Shown one piece after another: positions 1-8,892 of a stretch of 17,846 nucleotides of DNA (position 1 is its first letter; every line of letters starts with the position of its first letter). The notes beneath the pieces are model-generated. The model worked only from the letters and a program-made list of their open reading frames with translations, did no database searches and was not told where the DNA came from. The DNA is taken from assembly GCA_027600665.1 (NCBI GenBank), contig JADGJL010000572.1, positions 1 through 17,846 on the forward strand. The letters run 5' to 3'. The translations under genes and the position numbers were made by a program. The stretch comes from Irineochytrium annulatum (Eukaryota; Chytridiomycota; Chytridiomycetes; Chytridiales; Chytridiaceae).

Positions 1-354
1 GTGGCAGGCCGCGGGATCCCCGGCAGCTTCTGCAGCCGGGGGCAGTGATGTTGGGTTTATGTAGTTGGGCGAAACAAGGTGTTGTCGCCTTTGTCCTAGC
101 AGCCGCCGTGCGGTTCGCCGGTCGGTGTGTCTGCTAGGTGATGTGTTTGTATTTAGCTTGTCCTAGATCCAACAGCAACTACACAATAAATTCAAAAAAA
201 AATAAAATGATGAGATGTTCTTATTTAACTATTCATTTCGACGCTAGACAAGGAAACGCAAGGACTTATGAAGTCATGATAAGAATACTGAATAGAGAAT
301 AAACAATACAACACATAACTCAAGCACAACACTATCTCCTCCGCCAGCTATCAC
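1..354. other. Left-edge non-coding stretch, possible end of an upstream gene
   Basis: No complete gene is visible. Plus-strand frame 2 is open from the window edge to a TAG at 62-64 and reads as about 20 Ala/Gly/Ser-rich residues, which could be the tail of a gene entering from the left but is too short to support. Positions 18-41 hold a GC-rich inverted repeat (ccccggc / gccgggg with a 10-nt loop). The remainder is AT-rich and probably forms the 3' flank of the minus-strand gene ending at 355. Confidence 0.4.
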
Positions 355-1542
355 CTAAATAACTTTTGTCTCCGGATGCTCCGCCCAGTAAGCTACCGCC
401 TCGGCCGCCGTGGGCACAAGTACGACCTTTCCAATGTTCCCCCTGCTTTCCAACCGCCCATGCGCGGCCCCGACCCTGTCGAATTCCCACACGCTGTCAA
501 CGCACGGCCTCACCCAACCATCCTCCACACCGTCAACGATCTCCTTGAACCATTCTCCGACCCTGTCGTACTCCTCAAACATGTGGCTGAGGGCGCACCC
601 GAACACGCCCTTGTTCGCGTCCATCAGCTGCAGGGGCCCCCACTTCGGCATCTTGAAGGCAAACGACGCGAGGGCGACGAGCTTGAAGGGGAGGAACATG
701 TTGCCGGCGTGCTGAATCGAGGACGCGCCGAAGATGCCCAGGCGGCCACCCTGACGGAGGATCGAGTAGTTCCGCTGCCACGCGTCGCCGCCCACGGGGT
801 CGATGATGAGATCCACGCCCTTGTCGTTCGTGATCCTCTTGACCTCCTTGACAAAGTCCTCCTTGGTGTAGTCGATCGCGTGGTCCAGACCGCGGGACTT
901 GAGGAACGCATGCTTGCGGCCCGAGGCAGTGCCGATGGTGGTCGCGCCGACGTGTTTCGCGATGTCGATGGCCGCGAGGCCAACGCCGCCGCCGGCGTTC
1001 TGGATGAGGATGGTCTGGCCCTTGCGGAGGCCGCCGGAGTGGATGATGAGCATGTACGCGGTCAGGTAGACAACGGGGATGGCGGCAGCCTCGACGAAGG
1101 TAAGGGCCGCGGGTTTACGAACGCAGTCGACCGCTCTCGCGATGACCGTGTCGGCGTTCCTGAGCGAGTCGTTAGATTGATGCATGAAGAGGGACGAGTA
1201 CTACAACGAACCCTTTGAAGTTGCATACGGCCAAGACGGCTTCGCCCTTAAGCTTAGGGTCGACGTTGGAACCAATTTCGTCAATGATGCCGGAGACTTC
1301 ATACCCGACGACGGCGGGAAGAGCTGGAAATTTGGAAAGTCAGGATAAAATGCACGTAAAAACCAACAAAACTCACGAGGCGCCTCCGGGTACATCCCAG
1401 TTCTTGCCATAATGTCCGCGAAGTTGACGCCGCTGGCCTTGACGCGTATGCGGACCTCGCCCTCCCCGGGAGTCGGGTCTGGCGCGTCCCTAACTTTGAG
1501 GACGGCGGGACCTCCGGTCTTGGTGATCAGGATTTCCTTCAT
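355..1542 (-). CDS. VAT1: VAT-1-like NAD(P)H quinone oxidoreductase, copy 1
   Basis: Zinc-independent medium-chain dehydrogenase/reductase of the zeta-crystallin/VAT-1 branch, expected to bind NADPH and reduce quinone-type or enone substrates; the fungal substrate is unknown. Three exons on the minus strand, 1542-1377, 1323-1212 and 1159-355, with introns of 53 bp (GTGAGT...CAG) and 52 bp (GTTCGT...CAG), give 360 residues ending in TAG. Visible motifs: VNFADIMARTG (39-49, GroES-like substrate domain), VVGYEVSG (60-67), dinucleotide-binding AGGGVG (148-153) and TASGRKH (170-176, likely NADPH 2'-phosphate contact). The cysteine-rich structural zinc lobe of alcohol dehydrogenases is absent, as expected for this branch. 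The C-terminal part (IDPVGGD, DSVWEFDRVGAAHGRL, NIGKVVLVP) matches animal VAT-1 more than bacterial quinone reductases. The start is the ATG at 1542, aligned with copy 2 at 6822, which has identical exon lengths. Human VAT1 is longer only by an N-terminal extension. Confidence 0.93.
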
Positions 1543-1744
1543 GTTGCGGTGATGTCGAGGTTGCTGGGCTGAGGAGGACAATGTCGCGAGCCATCGTTAT
1601 ATGCGAGTATCTCCACAAACTCGCGAACTTGTGGAGATTGGAAATTGGACTTGGCCGCCGTGGCTTCCGCATTTGCATGGAAATTTCTGACAAGTGGAAA
1701 TTGACGCCTTCCACCCCGTCAATGAACCACGGTGAGCCGGCCCA

Positions 1745-2241
1745 TCCCCCGCAGGATCTGCCCCTTCACGATCGTGCTTGCCTCTGGGTCGAGGCTGCAT
1801 ACGAGTGGATGCGGATGGCCACCACGCCAGAGGATGAGGAGAGCCCTGGAAAAGGAGAAGCGGACTCTGTTGGCGATGATCGATGCCGACAACGGCGCCA
1901 CCGCATCTGGGGTAAGGGAAAAGATGCTCATGTCGACGATGCCATCCTCCCTTCGCGAGTTGGCGCACGAAATCGCCGAATTTCCGCCGCTGCCCCCAAA
2001 CCATTTGCCCGCCAACGAACGAGCTCGCATGTGGGTCGAGGCCACCTTCCAATGGATGTCCATCGCAGCACAGGTCGACAAGGAGGAGATGCTGGAGACG
2101 CTGGAGAAGGAGAAAAGGACTTTGTTGGCGATGATTGACATTGAGAGCGCTGGCGCCGCGTCGGTGTTTATTGGCGAGATCCTCGCAGCGACGATGAGGC
2201 CACACTCTCTCCGCGTCTTGGCCCACGAGACTCACTGGGGG
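1745..2241 (+). repeat. Tandem duplication of a coding unit of about 255 bp, first unit frame-broken
   Basis: Two adjacent diverged units, about 1745-1983 and 1984-2241, encode related peptides. Anchor pairs are WVEAAYEWM (unit A) and WVEATFQWM (unit B), LEKEKRTLLAMID in both, and SLRELAHE against SLRVLAHE. The DNA offset between units is 247 bp before and 255 bp after position ~1843, so unit A lacks 8 bases relative to B. That deletion shifts the frame: the first half of A is open in the frame of the ATG at 1722, the second half in the frame of the gene downstream. No GT donor lies near the break that would explain it as an intron. The intact unit of 85 codons looks helical and charged; I do not recognise the family. 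Confidence 0.75.
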
Positions 2242-3363
2242 CTGCTTGTACCAAGTAAGCTGTGCCTGTTCTGAGAATGTTGGCGCTAAATAAATGGCCT
2301 TAGTCCATGGGGGCAGCACTCCCCCGACATCAATCACGTCCTCTGGAATGTCAACGCCACTGTCTGAGAAAGCAACCAACACTCGGCCTGACGCTTTTAC
2401 AAAAGGCGTATGTATCACTATCTCATTTGTTGCTGTCTTCATTTTTATTTTTTTTGGTTTCTTCCTGTTCATCGTGAATCCCTCTGCACACACTCTGTGA
2501 GTTCAATGCTGACGGTTACTCATTTGATGCAGATCCGCCATCGAGATGGTTACCGAAGCGGCCTCAGTGGCTTCTACAGCACGGCAAAGTACCCCGCCTA
2601 CGCCCTCGCAGAGAACCTCCAAGTAGCCCATATTGTCGCCAATTGTACCAAGAATAAGGTTGGTGCCACTGCTCTTTATATTATACTTTTCTAATTGTTC
2701 CTCGCAGGACACGTTTTGGAATCTTCTGGACCGCTATCGGCTTCGGCCCATTGGCATATCTGCAGATATTGTCGACAAACCGTGCAATGGATTCCTGGTG
2801 GATGCAGGCCAACATGTGGACTTTGATCGTGGCAAGTGGTTTATCGAGGTGGATGACACCAGCACAACGGTATGTTGCCTGATTTAAACTAGCCTTTTAA
2901 CCGGCATACCGTTCAGACCAAATACAGATGGCGTCCGCTAGACCGCGTTCTCCTCTTAAGGCACTACTACGTGACCAGGAAGTCGTCGGTGATGGACGAC
3001 CATTCGCCTCATATGTCCAAAGAGGAAGTGATGCATTTCATCGATACATGCAGGTTGGTATATCTGCAAGAAGGCGCGGAGATGTACATCAACGGGGATG
3101 TAGCCAACCCTGAGGTCAAGCTTAACGCGGATTTGTTAAAGCTGCGGGAGATCTTATCGAAGGTGTTGTACGCAAGTGGCCGAGGGGATGAGAATTGTGG
3201 GGAGGATGATGACGACGATGAGCTGGAGCCTGTGCCGCCAGTGGCAGCAGGAACTCGGGCATTTGATGATGAACTTGCCTTAAAGTTGGGAATGGAGGCC
3301 AATTCCCGATTGAAGGAGTCGGACACGTTAGTTGACCATTACGGTAGTGATTTGTCTGCGTAG
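1834..3363 (+). CDS. Unrecognised five-exon protein with an N-terminal repeat unit
   Basis: Exons 1834-2254, 2304-2407, 2533-2658, 2708-2869 and 2917-3363 join in frame to 419 residues ending in TAG. Introns are 49 bp (GTAAGC...TAG), 125 bp (GTATGT...CAG), 49 bp (GTTGGT...CAG) and 47 bp (GTATGT...CAG). I place the start at the ATG at 1834, the first in the main frame. Homologous coding sequence exists upstream in another frame (ATG at 1722 or 1581), so the N-terminus may be truncated by a frameshift. The product has a helical repeat unit (WVEATFQWM, EKEKRTLLAMID), a Ser/Thr/Pro linker, a middle section (DTFWNLLDRYRLRPIGI, DFDRGKWFIEVDD, YRWRPLDRVLLLRHYYV), then a lysine/leucine helix and an acidic stretch (EDDDDDELEP). 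No signal peptide or membrane segment is evident. I do not recognise the family. Phase-consistent splicing supports a real gene; exon 1 is the least certain. Confidence 0.6.
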
Positions 3364-4337
3364 TCTTTTTTCGGCATCTTAATATTTCAATTTCTTTTAA
3401 TCCGACAAGTTATAATAACAAGAATGATATGGCAATAAGTTAAGCACCTTCCTTTTGTTTAAATTGTTATACTTATGATTGCCGTGCCCCCATCGCACCA
3501 GTCATAACAGAATAAAAAACGGTAAGAGGTTGCTCCGCGGTGAAGCATCGCAACGCCAGTGGGTCGCCGTCTCCCTCGACCCATCATGACATTCAACAGC
3601 GCCGAACCCCCAATCAGCCGTACGGAACAAATGGTGTTGCCCGAGACGCGACCACATCGCCACTTCCGTCCGTTCATGAGCCAATGGAACCGCCACCCTA
3701 AAATCCCATCCAATTGCTATCCGGTATCATAAAAGAAGCTGCGGAGAGGTGACGCTCCGCAAGCATTCTTCCCCCAGACATCACCGCTTGCCTCTGACCA
3801 GGCTGTCCGCCTCCGACCAAACCATGAACCATTAGAAAAGAACGCAGGTGTCCCCTGATTGTCAGGCAGGCCGTCCACGGGAACAAAGCAGAGAAGCCAG
3901 AACGAAATCGGAGCTACCCAGGCCCACGGTGTAACGAGGATAGGTCAAGCCCACCCCGAAGAACCTCATCGGGGACGGATCAGGGCGGCTACGGAGACGT
4001 CGGACCCAGGTGGTAACTCATCGCGACGAATGTCCGACACGGGCGGCGCATCCATCCGCTTAAGCAGGATCGAGTAGTGATCGCAGCAAACTGCATATCC
4101 CGGTACAGATCCACTGATTGAAGTGCAGGCTGGGCCCGGCCCGTGTTCCGCGGTGAGGGTGACTGTCCCGCGTCCAGTCCAAGATCGCAACTTTTTTTTC
4201 CGTGACGTTTGCTACGAGGTCCTCCACTACCCTGACCCAGCCCGCGCGCCTCGACCGTCTCCGTAACTACCAGCGGCGACCTCGGAATCGACCTCGAGAC
4301 CGTCAACCTTCGCCGAGCGAAGTCCGTTCCCGAAGTT
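3364..4337. other. Intergenic region upstream of eRF1
   Basis: The first ~110 bases are AT-rich and probably the 3' UTR of the preceding gene. Open frames elsewhere are short, mutually overlapping and have no recognisable content. Positions 3740-3761 form a perfect 7-bp stem (tgcggag / ctccgca, 8-nt loop) of unknown meaning. A T-run at about 4192-4199 lies some 140 bases before the eRF1 start and may belong to its promoter. I see no RNA gene. Confidence 0.5.
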
Positions 4338-6178
4338 ATGGCCGATCAGGGCGGGGACTCTGCGGAGAAGAATGTCGAGCTATGGAAGATCAAGAAGCTC
4401 ATCAAGAACTTGGAGACGGCGAGGGGGAACGGGACGTCCATGATCTCGCTCATCATTCGGGTCGGTAGAGCAAACTCACCTTGGTGGAACGTGGCATTGG
4501 CCTCTTTCCGATGGAAGCCGGGAGGGTTCAGGACGCGGACGTGGGCTAATTGGAGGAGGAGACGTTGGACAGGAGGATGTTGCCTTTCGGCTGGAGCTTG
4601 AGAGTAGCTGCCAGGAAGGGCCGGCTGTGTTCATAGTGTGGGCGGAATGTGTTCATAGGACGGAACACGACGCGGATCCCATCACCATTCTCCTCTGCGC
4701 GCAGCCTTGGGACATTTATCTGACTGTTTATTTGTGCGTCGGTTTAGCCAAAGGATCAGATCTCGCAGGTCTCAAAGATGTTGGCAGATGAGTACGGCAC
4801 AGCATCCAACATCAAATCTCGCGTCAACCGTCTCTCCGTTCTCTCCGCCATCACCTCCACCCAACAACGGTTGAAGCTCTACACGAAGGTGCCCGAGAAC
4901 GGCCTCGTCGTGTACTGGTGCGACGATTGCTTATGAGTTCTGCGCACTTATTAGATGGCTAATTAAAGTCATTCATGTAGCGGCACCATCATCACAGCGG
5001 AAGGGAAGGAACGGCAAGTCACCATCGACTTTGAGCCCTTCAAGCCCGTCAACACCTCCCTCTACCTCTGCGACAACAAATTTCACACTGAGGCGCTTCA
5101 AGAGCTCCTCGAGTCCGACGCCCGCTTCGGTTTCATCGTCATGGATGGTAACGGCTCCCTCTTTGGCACCTTAACCGGGAACACGCGGGACGTGATCCAC
5201 AAGTTCACGGTCGACCTGCCGAAAAAGCACGGGCGTGGTGGTCAGTCGGCGTTGCGTTTCGCGCGGCTGCGAGAGGAGAAGCGGCACAACTACGTGAGGA
5301 AGGTGGCCGAGCTCGCGACACAGTTTTTCATCACCAACGATATGCCGAACGTCACGGGCCTCATCCTCGCGGGCTCGGCCGATTTTAAGACCGAGCTTTC
5401 CAACACCGATATGTTTGACCAGCGGCTAAAGGTTAAGATCATCAACGTGGTGGACGTGTCGTACGGTGGGGAGAACGGCTTCAACCAGGCCATCGAGCTG
5501 TCGCAAGAAGTGCTGCAGAACGTCAAGTTCATTCAAGAAAAGAAGCTCATCTCGAAGTACTTTGACGAGATTTCTCAAGATACTGGTGCGCCCCTGTTGT
5601 TCTTACTTAATGCCGTGCAAACGTGACATTGACATTTGACGCGACAGGCAAGTATTGCTTTGGGGTGGAGGATACGCTAAAGGCCCTCGACCTTGGTGCC
5701 GTGGAGACGCTCATGGTGTGGGAGAGCCTCGACATCACGCGGTTCCAGCTTAAGAACCCTACGACTGGCGAGGAGTTTGTTAAGCACCTTAACAAGGAGC
5801 AGGAGAAGAATCGGGAGTTCTTCACGGACCCGGCGACGGGCACGGATCTCGAGACGGTGGAGAGCATGCCGTTGCTTGAATGGGTTAGTGTGGCCCTTTT
5901 CTTTGAAGACGTTTGAGAAAAGGCTGACAATGATGGGTGTGCTAGTTCGCGGAGAAATATAAAGATTTCGGCGCTACTCTTGAGTTTGTCACAAACCGGT
6001 CTCAAGAGGGGTCGCAGTTTGTCAAGGGGTTCGGTGGGATTGGTGGATTGCTACGGTACAAGGCAAGTGGATCTCGCGCCCCTCGTTACTCGATCTTCCT
6101 TTTAACGACTTTCCGTTTTAATAGGTCGACTTTGCCAGTATGACGGTGGACTCTGATGAAGAGTATCTTAGCGATTAA
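4338..6178 (+). CDS. SUP45: Eukaryotic peptide chain release factor subunit 1 (eRF1)
   Basis: Recognises all three stop codons in the ribosomal A site and triggers peptidyl-tRNA hydrolysis in the cytosol, acting with the GTPase eRF3. Exons 4338-4460, 4748-4917, 4981-5585, 5648-5883, 5946-6062 and 6125-6178 give 434 residues (human 437). Hallmarks: GTS in the first exon, TASNIKS with NIKS at 62-65, YLCDNKF (YxCxxxF) at 126-132 for stop decoding, GGQ at 184-186 within PKKHGRGGQ for catalysis, and an eRF3-binding C-domain ending in an acidic tail (SDEEYLSD). The intact decoding motifs fit the standard code. Introns are 287, 63, 62, 62 and 62 bp. The last has a GC donor (AAG|GCAAGT), the only one that keeps the conserved RYK-VDF junction in frame. 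At exon junction 1, residue 41 is Arg (SLIIR-PKDQ) where the family normally has Pro. The start matches the family's MAD... beginning. Confidence 0.97.
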
Positions 6179-6403
6179 ATGCTGTTGTTGTGTTCACTCA
6201 CCGCGTTTGCTTTTACCCACACTATTTGCACTGACGTGGATTCTATTGTTTGTTTATTGTTTTGTTTTTTAACATTTGTTGGTTGTTTATTGTGTTGGTT
6301 TCGTGATTGTACTATCACATCACTCCTATTCGTAACCTCTTGACCTGTTCGGGCTTGAATTTATTCGTTCAACTTCTGCCACCCATCAGTCACTCTATCA
6401 CAG

Positions 6404-6422
6404 CGATTGAAGTAGTCAATCG
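6404..6422. promoter_or_regulatory. Perfect inverted repeat upstream of VAT-1 copy 2
   Basis: The sequence cgattga-agtag-tcaatcg is a perfect 7-bp inverted repeat with a 5-bp spacer, about 400 bp before the start at 6822 and 226 bp after the eRF1 stop. A dyad of this shape could bind a dimeric transcription factor, but I know of no factor for it and chance occurrence is possible. Confidence 0.25.
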
Positions 6423-6770
6423 TAACCCGTTGAAGTCTTCGTCATTGGTGTTGCCGATTCGGTGTGCTAGCTGAGAGGGGGAAGGCGGAACTGGGTGCAT
6501 GAAATACAATGCAGAGCTCTTGGAGGAACGATCGGTCCATACGCGGGCGCTGCGCCCTTTGCGGGCTGGTGTGGCGTATGGGGTGGCGTCGCCTTTACTA
6601 AGCACGCCGGCGTTCGACACGGCCGATGAATTAACCGCCGTTGAACCATGGTCGTCGTTTGTAAGTTCAACCGGTGGAAAAATTGCCTTTCACAAAGGGG
6701 TGCATGTTCGCGAATTTGCGTTGCAGCATCCAAGTTGCTGTCAGAAGGATGAAGAAGGACGACTTGCTGA

Positions 6771-6777
6771 TATAAAG
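6771..6777 (+). promoter_or_regulatory. TATA-box candidate for VAT-1 copy 2
   Basis: TATAAAG lies 51 bases before the ATG at 6822, in an otherwise GC-balanced upstream sequence. The spacing allows a transcription start about 20 bases before the coding start. The divergent copy 1 shows no equivalent motif close to its start, so the paralogs may be regulated differently. Confidence 0.45.
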
Positions 6778-6821
6778 ACCGGGCCTTCCATCGTCGTTCC
6801 CATCACCGACACGTCGCAGCT

Positions 6822-8023
6822 ATGAAGGAAATCCAGATCACCAAGGCCGGAGGTCCCGAAGTGCTCAAGGTCAAGGATGTGCCTGACCCGTCGCCCGGGG
6901 AGGGCGAGATTCGCATCCGCGTCAAGGCCAGCGGCGTCAACTTCGCGGATATCATGGCTAGGATCGGGCTCTACCCGGACGCGCCTCGTTAGTATTTAGT
7001 TTTAACTTGCGGAAAAGTGGTTGTTAACTGTCCTTGACTTGTTCAGCACTTCCCACTGTCGTCGGGTACGAGGTTTCTGGCATCGTCGACGAAATCGGCC
7101 CCCATGTCGACCCTACTCTCAAGGGCGCAGCCGTCATCGCCTTGTGCCGCTTCAAAGGGTGTGTTCTTGACTCTTGTGTTGTGTTAATCCTTCGCCTTTT
7201 ATCTAACGACCCGCGCAGCAATGCCGACACGGTCATCACAAAAGCGACCTACAGCATTCGCAAGCCCGCCAACATCTCCTTCGTCGAGGCCGCCTCCATC
7301 CCCGTCGTCTACATCACCGCCTACATGCTCATCATCCACTCGGGCGGCCTCCGCAAAGGCCAGTCCATCCTCATCCAAAACGCCGGCGGCGGTGTCGGCC
7401 TCGCCGCCATCGACATTGCGAAGCGCATCGGCGCTATCACCATCGGCACGGCCTCCGGCCGCAAGCACGCCTTCCTCAAGTCCCGCGGTCTGGACCACGC
7501 GATCGATTACACCAAGGAGGACTTTGTCAAGGAGGTTAAGAGGATCACGAACGACAGGGGCGTGGATCTCATCATCGACCCCGTCGGCGGCGACGCGTGG
7601 GAGCGCAACTACTCCATCCTGCGGCCCGGCGGACGGCTGGGCCTGTTCGGCGCGTCCTCGATCCAGCCAGCGGGCAACATGTCCCTCCCCTTCAAGCTCG
7701 TCACGCTGGCGTCGTTCGCGCTCAAGATCCCGAAGTGGGGCCCGCTGCAGCTGATGGACGCGAACAAGGGCGTGTTCGGGTGCAACTTGGGCCACATGTG
7801 GGGCGAGGAGGACAGGATCGGGGAGTGGTTCAAGGAGGTGGTTGATGGCGTGGAGGAGGGGTGGGTGAGGCCGTGCGTCGACAGCGTGTTTGAGTTCGAC
7901 AGGGTCGGGGCTGCGCATGGACGGTTGGAGAAGAGGGGGAACATTGGGAAGGTCATTCTTGTGCCTACATTGGCCGAGGCGGAGGCATATTGGGCGGAGC
8001 ACGCGGAGACAAAGGTGGTTTAA
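6822..8023 (+). CDS. VAT1: VAT-1-like NAD(P)H quinone oxidoreductase, copy 2
   Basis: Paralog of the gene at 355-1542, same predicted activity: a zinc-free NADPH-dependent oxidoreductase of the VAT-1/zeta-crystallin branch. Exons 6822-6987, 7047-7158 and 7219-8023 are 166, 112 and 805 bp, exactly the exon lengths of copy 1. Introns of 59 bp (GTTAGT...CAG) and 60 bp (GTGTGT...CAG) are in the same places and phases but differ in sequence. The product is 360 residues with VNFADIMARIG (39-49), VVGYEVSG (60-67), AGGGVG (148-153) and TASGRKH (170-176). Main differences from copy 1 are around 99-110 (TKATYSIRKPANIS against ARAVDCVRKPAALT) and 240-310. The gene runs in the direction of eRF1 and opposite to copy 1. 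Whether the two have diverged in substrate or only in expression cannot be read from the sequence. Confidence 0.94.
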
Positions 8024-8892
8024 AATATACTGACGTGCAGGGTGTATGCCATCCGTAGGTATCCTTTCGTTGAAGTCATTTCCTTTCTTTTCATCTATGT
8101 ATTAGACGCCTTTCTTTTATTCTGCTTTAATAAGGAAGTAAATAACTGAGGAAAACCGCTTTTGTTTTCCATATGGAAATGAGCTTCAGGGCCTTCTTCA
8201 CCAGAAGCGGGTTTTGATGTAATTTACAAAATTGTTTTGGGCCAAGTTGAAACCGACGTCGCTGGAGCACTCGAGTGTATATCATTCAAATTGAAGCACA
8301 ATAACGCTTTATTGATGATAACGAGCAGTTGACGGCGGCAAGACACGATAGAACGCGGCTCAACAAAGGCGAATGTCACGGAACAATGCGCAATTGCATG
8401 AGAGAAATAGAACCCGCAATTGCATAACAGAAATTAGAAAGCAAAAAAAAGGACGGAGAGAAGTTGCTCGTCGACTATGGACAGCAAAGAGACAGTACTT
8501 GAAGGCGATCGGGAATCCACAAGCTAAATTTCATGAAAAGGTTTTGGATGCAGACGGTGCGCATTACTGCGACACCTAACTTGCCGTTGTCGACCTGGAG
8601 GAACGCAGACCGGTACTCGGCGGGGCGTAAGAAGGAGTGTAGGCCGGTTTAGGTACACCGAGTTCGTCTCGGCGGGCGTGCTGTAAACCAGCTCGCTGGT
8701 AGCCGACTTGGTAGTGGTCGGCTTGCTGTGAGCTGAAGTGGGAGGCCGGCGTGGAGTAAGCGGAAATTCGTAGTCGGCGGGGCGGGCGTTGCGCTAGCCG
8801 ACGTGCTGTGTAGGCCCTTAGTGGTATTTGGAGGGCCGTAAGACGACGTCGTGTTGCTAGTTCAGTGCTAGGTAAAGCGGCTTGTGGGGGGC
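8024..8892. other. Intergenic region between convergent genes
   Basis: Contains 3' flanks of VAT-1 copy 2 (AT-rich, to about 8340) and of the small minus-strand gene. The stretch at about 8650-8850 read on the minus strand is GC-rich and gives Ser/Thr/Pro-rich fragments in more than one frame (for example KPTTTKSATSELVYSTPAET), as if a low-complexity coding tail had decayed; no continuous frame joins them. A plus-strand 68-codon frame at 8373-8579 starts inside a short tandem repeat and looks accidental. Confidence 0.4.
8389..8439. repeat. Imperfect tandem repeat, two 26-bp units
   Basis: Two adjacent copies of a unit beginning CGCAATTGCAT and followed by an AGAAAT(T)AGAA core start at 8389 and 8415. 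They differ by two substitutions and one inserted T. The unit contains the palindrome GCAATTGC. No function is evident; recent local slippage or duplication is the simplest reading. Confidence 0.7.

Larger units (their letters stand above)
6179..6821. other. Intergenic region between eRF1 and VAT-1 copy 2
   Basis: The first ~180 bases are T-rich and presumably the eRF1 3' UTR. The rest should hold the promoter of the gene starting at 6822. A plus-strand open frame at 6499-6825 (about 100 codons) overlaps the next start, has no recognisable domain, and competes with similar-length antisense frames, so I do not call it a gene. Confidence 0.5.

Noticed and set aside
376..1218. A 280-codon open frame antisense to VAT-1 copy 1, and a matching 267-codon frame antisense to copy 2 (7199-8002)
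   Set aside because: They resemble each other only because the sense genes are paralogs. The GC-rich third positions suppress antisense stops, and the sense frames have the conserved motifs and introns.
1597..2493. A 298-codon minus-strand frame over the repeat region
   Set aside because: The plus strand has phase-consistent introns and repeat units conserved at peptide level. The antisense frame crosses those introns and has no coherent features.
2294..2500. A hydrophobic peptide (ISFVAVFIFIFFGFFLFIV) suggesting a membrane segment
   Set aside because: The stretch is the T-rich intron at 2408-2532 read through; splicing removes it and restores a frame that continues downstream.
5693..5962. 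Arg/Ser-rich frame overlapping eRF1 exon 4
   Set aside because: Out-of-frame reading of conserved eRF1 sequence.
6499..6825. A plus-strand 108-codon frame just upstream of VAT-1 copy 2
   Set aside because: It ends inside the next gene's start region, spans the TATA candidate and shows no domain. Equally long frames exist on the other strand.
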